From Bursaphelenchus xylophilus (Eukaryota > Nematoda > Chromadorea > Rhabditida > Aphelenchoididae), in assembly GCA_904066235.2 (NCBI GenBank), contig CAJFCV020000004.1, forward strand, positions 10,974,001-11,038,000: a stretch of 64,000 nt of DNA, in the 5' to 3' direction. Made by a program: the position numbers and the translations under genes. Below are positions 10,501 to 21,382 of the stretch, one piece after another (position 1 is the stretch's first letter; the number at the start of each line of letters is the position of its first letter). The notes below the pieces were generated by a model. It was not told the DNA's origin and did not search any database. It saw nothing but the letters and a program-made list of their open reading frames with translations.

Positions 10501-12864
10501 GATGTGTGAAACATCCGCAAAACTGTCGAGACTAACAGATGCGTTGGTCTCGACAGTCCTGCCAGATGTTGCAGACCTAATTTCATCCATAATAAAGAAA
10601 TCTGGGCTTTGTAAAGAGGTGCAATTTTCAAAAAAAAAAAACAACAAATGTCTCCGCCGAAAAATGGTCCCTCGACCAAGACAGGAAACAATTCTTTTTC
10701 ATATTGTAAAAACGCACGACTTCTAATTTTAAATACCACTTAAAACTCCTGGATAGCTGCAAAGAGCAGAAAGATATAAGCAAAAAAATTTGTGCAAAAT
10801 TTCTTGAAATACCCTGTTTACTAACGTTGGTTTTCTTTATCCTGAGTTGTTGTAACATATAAAAGACCAAAATTTGCGGCAAAAAATGAAGATCCGTAAC
10901 CATCTAGATATTATTGATGTGAGTACATGTAAAATGTCTCAGAAATCGGTAATAAGCTATCTTTGGACCCGATAAATCTTATTATTTCTGCTAACTAAGC
11001 CTTCTCCTAGCCTCCATGCAACGACGAACCGATACAATCCATAGCATCGTTGACCCGAACTGTCGCTGACCCAAAAAATAAATCTCAAAAATTCTCACTT
11101 TACTCAAGTTCTTCGGCGCTGAAATCCCGATTCCTCCGACTTGAACCACCTTTGCGCTGCTCACCTTGGGCAATTCAACGTATTCGTTGGTGTTTTGAAT
11201 AAACAACGCCGATCTTTGCATCAACTTGTTCGGCGGTGGCACTTGGACCGGGATTTTTTCGTAAAATGCGGCGTCGCCGAAGACTCTGCCCTGCAGGAAG
11301 ACGGACATAATGAAGTATTTCCAATTTTGGAGACGGCCCAGCATGGTCATATGAAAGCCATCTGGACTGGCGTCGTTTTGAACTGAAAAAATAGTTGAGC
11401 CCAAATTTCAACCGAATTTTATGGAAATCCAACTGTTCAGGGTGGTTGAAATTGGGCCCGTCATATTTGGTGAACAAAAAATGGGGTACCTCAGCTTCAA
11501 TTTGGTATAAATTTTATAGAAATTGGTGCATTATTAACGGAGAAATGCTTGAAATAACGATGGAAGCTTTGGCTGAACCACCCTGAATAAAAAATACATC
11601 TTCAAACACTCCTCTTACCCGGGTATACGTTCGGATTGTACGGGATTCCGAGCGTGTACGAGATGGCTTCGCTCATGGGGATTGGCGATGTTATGAACAG
11701 TGGCCGCAACTTCGTCACATACGATAACCCTATCGCGCAAATGTCCAAGACCTCGCTGAACATTCCATCGTATTTCATGGTTCTCATTAATTCTTTAATC
11801 TTCCCGTCAGTTGCCAAATCTAAAAATAAGATGTAAAATGAAGCAAAGAATAAAAAAAATAAAAAAAAAACATTTTTTAAAATCTTACTGTAGCAATAAG
11901 TTTGCATTATCCATATGTAATTTTGAATGTCTTGGTTCGTAAACAACTTCGAGACACGTTGAAATGGATCGCTAAACAAAGTCATCGACGCCATTTTCTC
12001 CGACATTTCCTCGAGTTCCTTTGGCTCAATGTTGGTGACATTTTTTAGCTCACCCTTGTAGTCAAAATGCGTGAAATTGTTGGTTTTGTAGAGAACAAAG
12101 TCCTGAAATTTACATATGCAAAGTCAAATGGATATATTATATAATGCTATTAGTCTGTCGGAAAAATAATGAGCACAATGTTGATGCGACTGTCGCGGCG
12201 CTGAAGCGAAGAGCGATTTGACTTTGCCGCGACCACTAGCGACCGCTCTGTTGCATCAAAAATCGCATCGTCGGCGAGGAAATGAATTGTGAGGCGACAA
12301 AATTAAATTGCTCACTTTAGCGACACGAGTGTTGCAGCGAAATTGTCCTCATTATTTTCCCGACAGATTTATAGTCATATATTATTGCCTCAAACTCTTG
12401 GCCTCCACCAGACATGGCAAGGGCTGGGAGGGCTTGAAAATCCTCAGGGCCGGGCCTCAAAATCCTCAGGGTCTTGCCATAGGTCCCAAGGGCTGGGCCG
12501 ACTTTGACGGGGGCTGGGCCGGAGCCCGGAGATGCCAAAAACCCGGCCCTGTAGCAAAAGTCTGGGCTTTTGGCCTCTACTTTTTGATGGCAGCTGAGAA
12601 AAACCACAGTCTTCCAAGAAAAAGCAGAATCCTCCATCGCCAGAAGCGCTGACAAAAACTTTTTACCCAATCTACATAATGTACACTATATTTTGTACAT
12701 ACCACATGATGACCATGCTGCTGCAGAGTCTCGGCGATTTTCGCGTTGTAAACCGTGTGACTGTAGACAAAGTTGGACGAAATGACAAGGTATTTGAAAG
12801 CGTCTGCATGGCAAAAAAGATAGGAACAAAAGGAAAAGAAGATTTTGAGAAAGCCATTTTTCAT
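7593..12864 (-). CDS. UDP-glycosyltransferase, complete paralogue (UGT2), 530 aa
   Basis: ER membrane enzyme conjugating UDP-sugars to lipophilic aglycones. Exons: 12864-12703, 12102-11889, 11819-11619, 11382-11099, 10191-9969, 8101-7593, total 1,593 nt including the stop. The start at 12864 opens a signal peptide (about residues 1-25, ending HADA). The acceptor domain has SHTVYNAKIAETLQQHGHHV. The donor domain has VYFSFGSLADSS, WVDQVSLL, FITHCGLNGVNEAAFAGVP and PLFGDQTYN, which carry the UDP-sugar contacts known in the family. A single membrane helix (about 482-508) and a basic tail RRLKKVVRNEKNKCE end the protein, the normal type-I UGT plan and length. Intron positions and phases match the gene at 1-3270, so the two are a tandem duplicate. 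Its introns carry different mobile elements from those of UGT1. Confidence 0.93.
8131..9537. mobile_element. SQ-family MITE split by a mariner insertion
   Basis: The left part 8131-8267 (GTCTGTCGGGAAAATAATGA...) ends at CTCATTATA, and the right tip ATTCCCGACAGACTG resumes at 9520. The 1.25 kb in between is the mariner copy at 8268-9517. The order of events is therefore MITE first, mariner second. It lies in UGT2 intron 5. Confidence 0.8.
8268..9517 (-). pseudogene. Degenerate mariner transposon and transposase
   Basis: TIRs TTAGGTTGTCCCATAAATA and its complement, flanked by TA, span 1,250 bp, the normal size for mariner. Read from the right end, conceptual translation in shifting frames gives recognisable pieces: a helix-turn-helix-like stretch (SSVTVKRWSQKI), the catalytic block with NEKWI in place of DEKWI, and DYHLFKDLPRFIRG, the block after the third Asp in mariner transposases. 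Stops and frameshifts interrupt it many times and the first catalytic Asp is changed, so it is dead. Confidence 0.85.
9638..9806. mobile_element. SQ-family MITE (UGT2 intron 5)
   Basis: Arms TATCAGTCTGTCCGGAAGAT and ATTTTCCCGACAAACTGATA, about 168 bp, with the interior GTCGCTGCGCCGACCGCGTC typical of the sub-type that has GCACAATGTCGCTGCGCC. Confidence 0.85.
10215..11090. repeat. Possible DNA element in UGT2 intron 4
   Basis: GGGTCGGCGACAGTTCGGGT near 10240 is mirrored by the complement of TTGACCCGAACTGTCGCTGA near 11050. The interior holds a GC-rich stretch (10340-10570) with a short hairpin around GTCTCGACAGT. Homology to any known element was not recognised. Confidence 0.45.
11436..11586. 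mobile_element. Small MITE, CAGGGTGG tips (UGT2 intron 3)
   Basis: TTCAGGGTGGTTGAAATTGG at the left and GGCTGAACCACCCTGAA at the right are inverted copies enclosing about 110 bp of non-coding DNA. Confidence 0.65.
12149..12371. mobile_element. SQ-family MITE, long variant (UGT2 intron 1)
   Basis: Left arm TTAGTCTGTCGGAAAAATAA and right arm ATTATTTTCCCGACAGATTT. At 223 bp it is longer than the usual 155-160 bp because of an internal duplication of the GTCGC-rich segment. Confidence 0.8.
12405..12565. repeat. GC-rich GGGCCGGGCC-type tract
   Basis: A stretch rich in GGGCTGGG/GGGCCGGGCC with repeated AAAATCCTCAGG. It resembles the subterminal GC blocks of the hAT-type element at 13862 and the tracts at 15298, 17055 and 23130. 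No tips are found, so it is probably a decayed relative. Confidence 0.5.
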
Positions 12865-13321
12865 TTTCTGGCCCAAAAAATGACTGTAGATCGAAAGAAA
12901 AAATACACCAAGTAGTCAAAGATACCCAAGTTTTAAGGGAAAATAACTCTAACGTGAGCTCTGAGAACTTTTTTCAAACCGTTGTTGATGAGAATCAGGC
13001 TCAAAGAACGGAGAAAATAAGGAAGTTACAAGATCAGCGACAAAAATGGTAGTAATGGAACCGAAAAAGAAGTAGAGCGATGTGGAAATGAGCCTAGTTA
13101 GAAGGAAATAATGTTATGCAGCCACCAAGAGCGCTTTCGAAAGAGATTTGGGCAGGTTTCTCGCCGTGCAAACACAAACCAGAAGCTTTGACAGAACCGT
13201 TTTTTGGCGCTTTTCACTTTGTAATTTTACATCACATTTACATCGTCTGCACAAGACATAAATGTGAGCAGAAAGTCGGTTCAAGAATGGAAGGAAAAGA
13301 AAGCCAATTTGGTCGCAAAAT

Positions 13322-13444
13322 CTCAGTCTGCCGGGAAAATAATGTGGATTTGTCGCAACAAATGCCCTCTCCTCCAGCCGCGGCTAGCGGTGATGGGCGA
13401 TTGACAGGCGCGACAAATCCACATTATTTTCCCGACAGACTGAT
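13322..13444. mobile_element. SQ-family MITE, ATAATGTGGATTTGTCG subfamily
   Basis: A 123-bp near-perfect hairpin. The left arm reads GGAAAATAATGTGGATTTGT and the right arm is its complement, so both arms share the subfamily-specific bases. From 12865 to 13320 I see no gene or repeat. Confidence 0.85.
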
Positions 13445-13853
13445 AAATGATGACTTGAAGCTCCTCGGGAGAAGATTCAAGGCCCACGATCGTGGCTATA
13501 AGACTTCTTAACACCGTCAAAACAACGAACAGTGATGTTTGCGGGTCGGCGGAAAGTCGTAGGTGGAATTCTGGATTTTCTAAATTTTCTTCGGCATAAC
13601 ATGAGCTGCGATTTTCGTATGTCTCGGAAGAATGACATAAGGTTGTGCTGTGTTTGGTGAAAATCTGAGTGTCCCTATTGGAGGATTTCCCATAAAACTT
13701 TGCGACTGCTTGCCGCAGCTGGAAACAGTCTGATTTTGCTGCGACGTTCCGCCAATATTTTTCCGACAGACTGTTTTTAAATATCATTATTTGTTAGGTA
13801 CTTCTACAAAATAATTATCCTTCAATTTACCAGGTCAGCAAGTCTCAAAGTTA

Positions 13854-14634
13854 CTTCAGCCTAGAGGTGGCAATCGGGCCGGGCCTGAGCAGATTTGAAA
13901 AAGCCCTGGGCCGGCCTGATCGCTTCGGCCCGCGGGCCGGGCCGACACTTTCGGCCCGGCCCGGCCCGGAAGGTAGATAAGTAAAAAATTTTTAACGCTA
14001 AACCGGCAAAATAAAGTATAAATGCTTTGTAGAATGGATGGAAATTAGATTAAACCTTTTTTGAGTTATACGCTGTTTTACTACCCTTTAAAATTATGTA
14101 TGTGTAACTTATTATGTATATGTAAAATCCCACCCAAATATGTAAGGGTCGGGCAAAAGTCTTCGAATTTTTTTATGATAAATTTAAAAATTTCACTGTA
14201 ATTTTGAATCCTCTATGTAAATAAAAGTGTTTAACCAGTTTTTGGTTAACCATTTACCTTATAACGTCCATAATTTTATATAGCTAACTTCCTATAGGAT
14301 TAAAAAATTCAACACAATCCAACTTTTTGGCTAGATTTTAGCTACCTGTACGGATGTTCCAGTCATCCGACTAGACTTTTTAATTTCACGCAGACACACG
14401 TAAAAACCTTCTGGAAAGCATAAGAACTTCCAGTAGAAAGTGCAAAGACTTTTATCCAACTTTTCTGTATTAGCGGGCCAAACCGGGCCGGGCCGGGCCG
14501 GCCTGGGCTTTCACCGGGCCGGGCCGGGCCTGAGCAAATTTGAAAAAGCCCTGGGCCGGCCTGGTCAATTCGGCCCGCGGGCCGGGCCGCAAAAATCGGC
14601 CCGGCCCGGCCCGATTGCCACCTCTACTTCAGCC
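13854..14634. mobile_element. hAT-superfamily non-autonomous element with 8-bp target duplication
   Basis: The element 13862-14626 (765 bp) has TIRs TAGAGGTGGCAATCGGGCCG and its complement. It is bounded on both sides by the identical octamer CTTCAGCC (13854-13861 and 14627-14634). An 8-bp duplication and AGAGGTGGCAA-like tips are hallmarks of hAT transposons. Both ends carry repeated GGGCCGGGCC blocks, while the middle (about 13985-14460) is AT-rich and non-coding, so it must be mobilised in trans. Confidence 0.92.
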
Positions 14635-15297
14635 CCGACACCGGCCCGGCCTGGGAGCCATGCCTATACCGCACTGATGGCTCTCTTCCTTTTGCATACT
14701 CTCTCGCCGGAAAATCTCGTCGAAAATCTTCAGCGAACGACATTATATGTACATAGCACATGGCCTAAGTGCACGAAGGCGAATAAGATATGACTTATTC
14801 CTTTCGCAAATATGATCAAGATTCGGCAACAACGGCCTCAAAAGTGCTTAGTAAAAGAAACTACAACGGCTAGCTGACTCAACACAAAACGACACTTCCA
14901 GTCCGGTTATATAACACATCGATTCTGGCGACCAACGGATGACGCAATGAAACCAAAACACCGACCGAAAAAGCCACATCCTCTTGCGATTGAAGACCGT
15001 CGACGAAAATTGGGGATTATTCGAATTCCGTTTTTCGTATTCTGTGTTCGTTTACGACAGTGTTTCGTAAACATCGGCAATGTTTGTCTGACCTTTTGGA
15101 AATTTCGAGAGAGTTATGGGGTTTTCGCGCGTTCAACTTTCGACGCCGAAAAATCATCTTGATCCGCTTTATCGCACGAAAACTATAAGAGCTGATGGGG
15201 TTGGCATGCTGGTTGTGGGCTTGTAAAATACGTGGTGGCTTGTGTAATGGTTCTATAAATACAGTATGTAGTTCAAGATGGGATTAGACAAGTTTAT
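14635..15297. other. Intergenic stretch, nothing recognised
   Basis: AT-rich unique-looking DNA. A 71-codon open frame at 14947-15162 has no recognisable domain or splice context and is not called. Confidence 0.5.
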
Positions 15298-15500
15298 GGA
15301 GCCGAGTACTCCGTGAGGCCCGGCCCAGCGAGTTTGAAAGGACCCGGGCCTGGCCGATCTTTTCCGGCCCCATGCTGACCCAATTGGGGGCCCGTGGCCC
15401 AGCCCGACCCACAGAGGGCCCGGCCCGGCCGAGCGAATTTGAAGAGGACCGGGCCGACCTCTGGGAGCCGGGCTTTTTTTGGGCCGAGTCTGACCCACTA
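15260..15500. repeat. Dispersed repeat with GC-rich blocks, copy 1
   Basis: Begins ACAGTATGTAGTTCAAGATG and continues GGGATTAGACAAGTTTATGG, then turns into GGCCCGGCCC-rich DNA. The first 100 bp are nearly identical to 17041-17140, which defines a dispersed family. Confidence 0.75.
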
Positions 15501-15984
15501 GCCATGTCCAAGTGGGATATTCAGAGGCCTAGGAAGTGCTATAAACATGACGTTCAATTTTCTTTCAATTTCGCCTACGAGGGTCTTCATTTTAGTCTGT
15601 TGGGAAATTAATGTGAATTTGGGGGGATTTATACTAATCGCGCTCAAAAGTCCTGACAATTTTCGCACCGTGCATTCTTCCTTCATTTCGCATTTGTCGC
15701 CGCGATTTCCCGTTTTTGCATTAGCGACGTGCACTTTCGCGCGCGACAAACCCGAATTTGCAGGCGCGACATCCAAAACCCGAAGTTTCGCATGGTGCGA
15801 AAATTGTCAGGACTTTTGAGCGCGATTAGTAGTATTGTTTATGCATTAGAAAACTTGAACTTCAATTTTGCTCTATTTTTTCAAAATCTATGCCTCGCTA
15901 TTCCAGTAATCATCTTCAATCTCAAACTGCTTTCGTCGCCAAAAATTTTGGAGAAAAATCGATGATTTTGACACAAAAAGTTGC

Positions 15985-16252
15985 CCAGCCATTTTTACCG
16001 TAGCCGGTTCTGTTTTCATAAAAAAATCGACTCCTTCCACGCAAACTTTGCAAAGAGACGGCCAAAAAGAATTTTTCTCCCTGACCGTTCTCCGCATTTA
16101 GCGTACTCTCTCCGCTCCAAAGCTGGTTGAATATTTTGGTTGCCCCATGTAAAACGCGGGCTAATATTTTCAGGAATTGTTATGAGTTCAAACCGTGGTA
16201 TGTGTGCAAAATTGCAGACTGTCTGAGCGTCGCACGACCCTTCCCTTGAAAG
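15985..16252. repeat. Family C element, left-truncated
   Basis: Matches the right half of the copy at 6511-6955 (a TTTAGCGTACTCTCTC block, then GTGTGCAAAAT and CTGAGCGTCGCAC) and ends near CCCTTCCCTT. The left tip is missing. Confidence 0.6.
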
Positions 16253-16357
16253 TTCATTGATCGTCTTCGCCAATTTCGAAGTAAGGTCCGCCGAGAACCG
16301 GAACCGGATCTGTTTTTATTATTCAAAACAATGTATTCTTATCTTTACTACGGTTTT

Positions 16358-16487
16358 TATCAGTCTGTCGGGCCTTGGAGTCGCATCGCTTTACGACGGC
16401 TAGCTGGAAATTTGGTGCACCCTTTTTTCGACGAGGCAAAACATTTTGCTGCGACGAGCGGCCACTATTTTCTCGACAGAATGATAG
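16358..16487. mobile_element. SQ-family MITE, degenerate
   Basis: TATCAGTCTGTCGGGCC... to ...TTTTCTCGACAGAATGATAG. The left arm has lost the AAAATAATG part. Confidence 0.7.
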
Positions 16488-16608
16488 GGTCTTTGTCCTG
16501 ATTTTATGATAAAATTGTTATCTGAAGAGCCGTTATTTAGAAGATCCATTAAAGAAAGATTACCGAAGAAGTCTGGGGAACAACACCTTGTGCCGCTGCG
16601 CGGTACTA

Positions 16609-16848
16609 CAGAGGGGGACCTAATCCAGTGGCAAAAAACATACCATTTTGCATCCAGGAAGTATCAAAAAAAGTGGCAAAATACCTCAAAAAAAAAATGA
16701 AAAACTCCTCGCTCGTTTTGTGAAGAAAAAGAGCACGCCCTTCAAAACGAAGTTTTTTCACTTGGAGAGGGAAGCATTTTGCCACATTTTTGATACCTCC
16801 CGGATGCAAAATGGTACGTTTTTTGCCTCTGGATCAGGTCCCCCACTG
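16609..16848. mobile_element. Foldback MITE, family B copy 5
   Basis: TA-flanked; begins CAGAGGGGGACCTAATCC and ends CCCCCACTG. The loop is purine-rich (AAAAAAAAAATGAAAAACTC). Confidence 0.85.
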
Positions 16849-17040
16849 CAGTCCGTTCGCAAAGCCGCTGTAGTGATTTTTACGATTTTTGGGCAAAAGA
16901 AGTCAGGGGACAGCCGAAAAAAGCCTATTGCACGGCGCAAGGTAAAGTTTTATTTTCGCACAGTCGCCAGCGATTTTACGAACGGACTAGCATAAAAGCA
17001 AAAAAAAATTGTTGCCTGAAAAGCCTTTGGTTCTATTAGT

Positions 17041-17215
17041 ACAGTATGTAGTTCAAGATGGGATTAGACAAGTTTATGGGGCCGAGTACTCCGTGAGGTC
17101 CGGCCCAGCGAGTTTGAAAGGACCCGGCCGACCTTTTGACCCCATACTGGCCCAATCGTGGGTCCCTGGACCAGCCCGGCCCCACAGGGGGTTTTGTGAA
17201 TTTCCTGTTGTTGCC
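17041..17215. repeat. Dispersed repeat with GC-rich blocks, copy 2
   Basis: Shares ACAGTATGTAGTTCAAGATG and the following 80-100 bp with 15260-15360 but is shorter in its GC-rich part. It is bracketed by TTGTTGCCTGAAAAGCCTTT on both sides (17009 and 17208), a 20-bp direct repeat that may mark an insertion. Confidence 0.7.
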
Positions 17216-17655
17216 TGAAAAGCCTTTCAGGCAACAATTCTATTAAAGATTCGGTAATGAAAAGTGAATTTAACCCCGTGCCCTCCTCCCTCCCTTAGCT
17301 ACCTACACCTTTGGATATCTCATGTAGTATCTTACGCCTCCGGTATCAGGCTAACAAGGGAAGTCGTTCAGATCGCAAATGAGTTGAGCTATGGGACCGG
17401 TATATTCTGATTCTCCATATTCGAAAACGGTAAGAGCTAAAACAATTTTTCCGTCTGAGCCCTGGTTTTCGAGAAAATCGACCGTAAAGTTTGACCGGAA
17501 AAAGCCCCGCTAATTGTTGCAAAAGCCTTTCAACCAAAAATTTTATCAAAGATTCGGTATGGAAAAGTAAATTTAACCCCCTGTCCTTTCCCTCCTCTAG
17601 TTACGCCTATAGATACCTGAGGTCGTATTTTACGTATTCGATATCAGGCGCAGTA
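17205..17655 (+). repeat. Diverged direct repeat, two units of about 135 bp
   Basis: Unit 1 (17215-17350) and unit 2 (17515-17650) share AAAGATTCGGTAATGAAAAG, AATTTAACCCC and a final GGTATCAGG/GATATCAGG. They are separated by about 165 bp. Function unknown. Confidence 0.65.
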
Positions 17656-18268
17656 TCAAGAGCTCGCTTATCATTGCCGGGCAGTATAACATGACTTCTC
17701 ATTTTCTATACATATACTCCATAAAGCTCATTTGCTATTTATCTTTGAAACGATTGATCTCAACATATTGCACTTATTCGACGATCTTTGCGGAATTTGA
17801 CCTCAAGTGGACTGAAAGTTGACACGAGTTTCAAACGTTTTGAACGCTCTTATCGGAGGTCAGCCTTTGCAGAAAATTCGCGGCGATCTGTAGGCTTGAG
17901 TCAACAAACACGGCTGATATATAAGTGATTGGCGGTGCGCTAACAAGTGGTCAAACCTTCAAGGGTCAACTTTGAGGACTTGAAACTTGAGAATTTGGAA
18001 TTTTGATTGCTGAGCGGAGCTTGCAATTTGATTTCTTAAGGGTGATCTTAGGCTTGAGGTTAGTGGGTGTGGGTAGGTTTGTTGCACGGAACAAATGGTG
18101 GAAAAAATTGGAAAGCGGTGAGCGAAAAACTCCTTTTGGCCCAATTTTTGCGAATTACGCCACGGAAAATTTCATTTTTTTTTGTAAAAATGCCATATAT
18201 CGTAGCAGAAATAGAATGCCGGTTCCTTCTTTCCAGCAAAATTTGAGTCATTCGAAACTTGTCACATA

Positions 18269-18509
18269 CAGCGAAGGACCTGATCCAATGGCAAAAAACG
18301 TATCATTTTGCATCCTGGAAGTATCCAAAATGTGGCAAAATGCCTCCACCTCCAAGCGAAAATTTTTGAAGGGCGCGCCGTTTCTCTCACACAAAAACTC
18401 TTGAAATCGGAGTTTTTTCGCTTGGAGATGGAGGTATTTTGCCACATTTTGAAATATTTCTTGGATGCAAAATGGTACGTTTTTTGCCACTGGATCAGTT
18501 CTCTCACTG
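18269..18509. mobile_element. Foldback MITE, family B copy 6
   Basis: TA on the left (18267-18268) but GT on the right; CAGCGAAGGACCTGATCC to CTCTCACTG. Loop GGGCGCGCCGTTTCTCTCAC. Confidence 0.8.
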
Positions 18510-19036
18510 TGTGAATCTCTAAAAGTTTCAGCGTGCGCTTTGCAGGTTTTGCGACCAAGAGATTACCGGAAAGTTAATCTCAGTGCGGTCAGAGATTATA
18601 ACACCTTTTGGCCTTGCCAATTAAAATCAATTTTTTAGAAATTGATTTTTTGTGAAAACATTACTATCTTCGGTAGAAATCGGTATGAAACTTTTCATGT
18701 CAAAATTCGCAAAAAAGTATGACACTTTTCCCAACTTTTGCCCAAAAAATAACGGTTTTTTTGCAAATTGCAAGTCAAAAATCTCGTCAACTATCTTTAA
18801 AAAATTTTAGCCATAATTTCCACCAATTTTCATCAAAATATCGGTGTTTTTTTGCAAATTTCAAAAATGCTCGCTTTGATTTTTGGACTCTATTGCCACT
18901 TCAAAGTCCGACGATTTTTGTAGATTTCAAACTCAAACACAACTTTGGAAACACTGTATAAATAATCAGATATTTGACGTGAATTTTCGAGTGTAAATAT
19001 TTGCTCGTCTGTATCGGAAATCAGGAGTCGGCTTTC

Positions 19037-19445
19037 AGGGGACGTGCTCAAAGTGCGACGCTCAGATTTTGATGAAACTTGGCATAAATTTAGATTTTTT
19101 TTAAGAAATATACGGGATTTCTTGCTTACAATTTGCAGAAAAATCAATGTTTTTAGGTCGAAATTCGGGGGAAAATTTAACATTTTTTGGCAAACTTTGG
19201 CACGAAAACATCACACCGATATCTAAAAGGTCATAGTGCAGAAAACTTGCGACAAAAAGTCTACGCAATTTATGAAGCGATCATCCCGACAGACTGATAG
19301 TTTCTCGGCCGCAAAAATCGTTGAATATCTCGGCCGCGTCTGCAAAGCGCGAGCTAAAATTTTCAAGAATTGGTGTCTGTTCCATGTACGACGTATGCTC
19401 AAAGTTTAAAGAAAATACGAGCGTCACACTTCAAACACTTCCCGT
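19037..19445. mobile_element. Family C element, copy with SQ tip fragment inside
   Basis: Tips CAGGGGACGTGCTCAAAGTG and ...CACTTCAAACACTTCCC. The sequence CCCGACAGACTGATAG at 19287-19302 is a solitary SQ right tip embedded in the element, left after loss or partial insertion of an SQ copy. Confidence 0.65.
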
Positions 19446-19992
19446 GTTAAAACTGCCATAAATCAATCAGCAGCCGTAAAATTTATGTTCTCCGTTACAG
19501 CGACTGCTGTAACGACTGGTGGGATGTTTTTAGCCAATTTTTAACCGCTTTTCTAACTCTACCTTGGCTCATGTAATTATAAATCTTTTTGACCGAACAT
19601 GGAGTTTGCTGAACTGAACTGTTTCGACACCAAAAAGGCTTGTGTTCTGTTGCTCATGTGCATTTACAATCTTGATTTCTCTCTCCGGCTCTGGCTTCCA
19701 TTTCTGATAGTTAGCCGAACTCGCTTTCACAGATCGTGAGAACTTTTGTTTGTCCGACGTTGTAATAGATCGTATTTTCAATAACTGTGTGGGCAAATAG
19801 AAAGGGGTGGTTGTTTGAAAATCAGAGAACTTTAACCTTTTTCGATGCCTAATATCAATTTTGCTTGCCGTTTAGACCTTATGGCCGTAAATTGGCCCTT
19901 CTGGCTACCATCTACTTGATATGCAAGCTCATTTGATTTCTTTGGTTAGTGATTATAGCCTTTAAATTAATCAATTATTATGCTTGGAACAT

Positions 19993-20144
19993 CTATCAGT
20001 CTATCGGGAAAATAATGGGCATTCGTCGCGCTTTGGGATCGCCCGTCATCGCTTTGCGTCTAGCTCTGGAGATTTGGTGCGCCGCTGCGACGAGGCAAGA
20101 CATTTTGCTTCGACAAATCCACATTATTTTCTCGACAGACTGAG
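19993..20144. mobile_element. SQ-family MITE
   Basis: TATCAGTCTATCGGGAAAAT to ATTTTCTCGACAGACTGAGA, 152 bp. The right arm (CAAATCCACATTATTTTC) belongs to the ATGTGGATTTG subfamily but the left arm reads ATGGGCATTCG, a possible recombinant. From 20145 to 21382 I see only decayed family C pieces (around 20700-20880). Confidence 0.75.
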
Positions 20145-21382
20145 ACCATTTTGACGAGGGCTGAATGCCAAAAAACGCGACCCTTTACTTATGTCAGCAG
20201 TAAAATAATTTTTAGTAATCATGTATAATAATCGTATAACTTTTTGGCGTCGTTCTTGATACAATAAACCTTTTGTCATGCTCCTTTCCAAACCGTAAAA
20301 AGTACGATTCAAAATTTGCTTTACTTCGCGGAAACCTTATTTTATCTCTTTTTTGAATTGTGGCACTTCATCTAAACAAAACTTCAATGTGGGCAGCAAA
20401 TGTTTTGCTTTTAAACGCTAGCCAATTATTTTGAACGATGAGTCGTAGCCAGCGAAGGGGTCGTGATTTCGGTCATAATCGCAGTGATTCACTCGATTTG
20501 GAACAACCTTTAAAAGTGTTTCAATCCAAGTGAGATCCCATTTTGGATGTAGCTTGAAACATCCAAAATGCGATCCACATTGCCAGTTAATCTCTTTGTA
20601 TTTTTGCTGGCGTCCTTTTGTATAGTAAAACGGTTGTATACTACAATATTAAGCCTGAAACTTGCAAAACTTACAAGCTTTGTTCGCTCGTCAATTGTCA
20701 ATTGAAAGTTTTAGCTCGCGCTTTGCAAGTGAAGCCGAGATATTCAACACTCTTTACGGTCTAGAGCGTACTCAAAACATGGAGAGCGGTCACAGAAAAA
20801 AATCTTTGTCCATATCTAACTGTAAGCCTATTTCGTGAAGAAAAAAATTATTTTTTAGTGGACATATTACTGTAGAAAAGGCATGAAAGCTTTTCCTGCC
20901 AAAATTTGCATAAAAGCGGTTCCATTGTAGACTCTGTACACCCTCCGAACCGTTCAAATAAACGCTGTAACCGAGACCTTTTTCCCAACTTCCAGTCATC
21001 CGACATCAAAGTTGAACCTTTGATAAGGCGAAAAGGTCTTTTCAGCCCATACCTTGCGCAATTTATAGTTCTGTTTGAACGTTGGGGGGAATTGCGTGGA
21101 ATGTTTTTTTTGGCGATGATTGACAGGTCGGGGGATATCGAGTGCGACAATTCTTCTGTAAAACTCAAACTTTTAACTATGAGGGTTTCTGCGATGTGTC
21201 AAGCGGACATTTACGGTTTTACCGGTTTTAATATGCGGCTTAACTTGTAGATATATAAAGCTTTAGCGGTTTGGAAAATTAGAAAAAATGTTCGAGATAC
21301 GAAGTTGACTTTTAATTCTGCCTATTTCCAACAAGCAACCTATCTTTCAGACATATCAACGACCTCATTGTATGAACCAAAG

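Noticed and set aside
14440..14793. 117-codon Pro/Gly/Arg-rich frame
   Set aside because: It reads through the GC-rich subterminal repeats of the hAT-type element.
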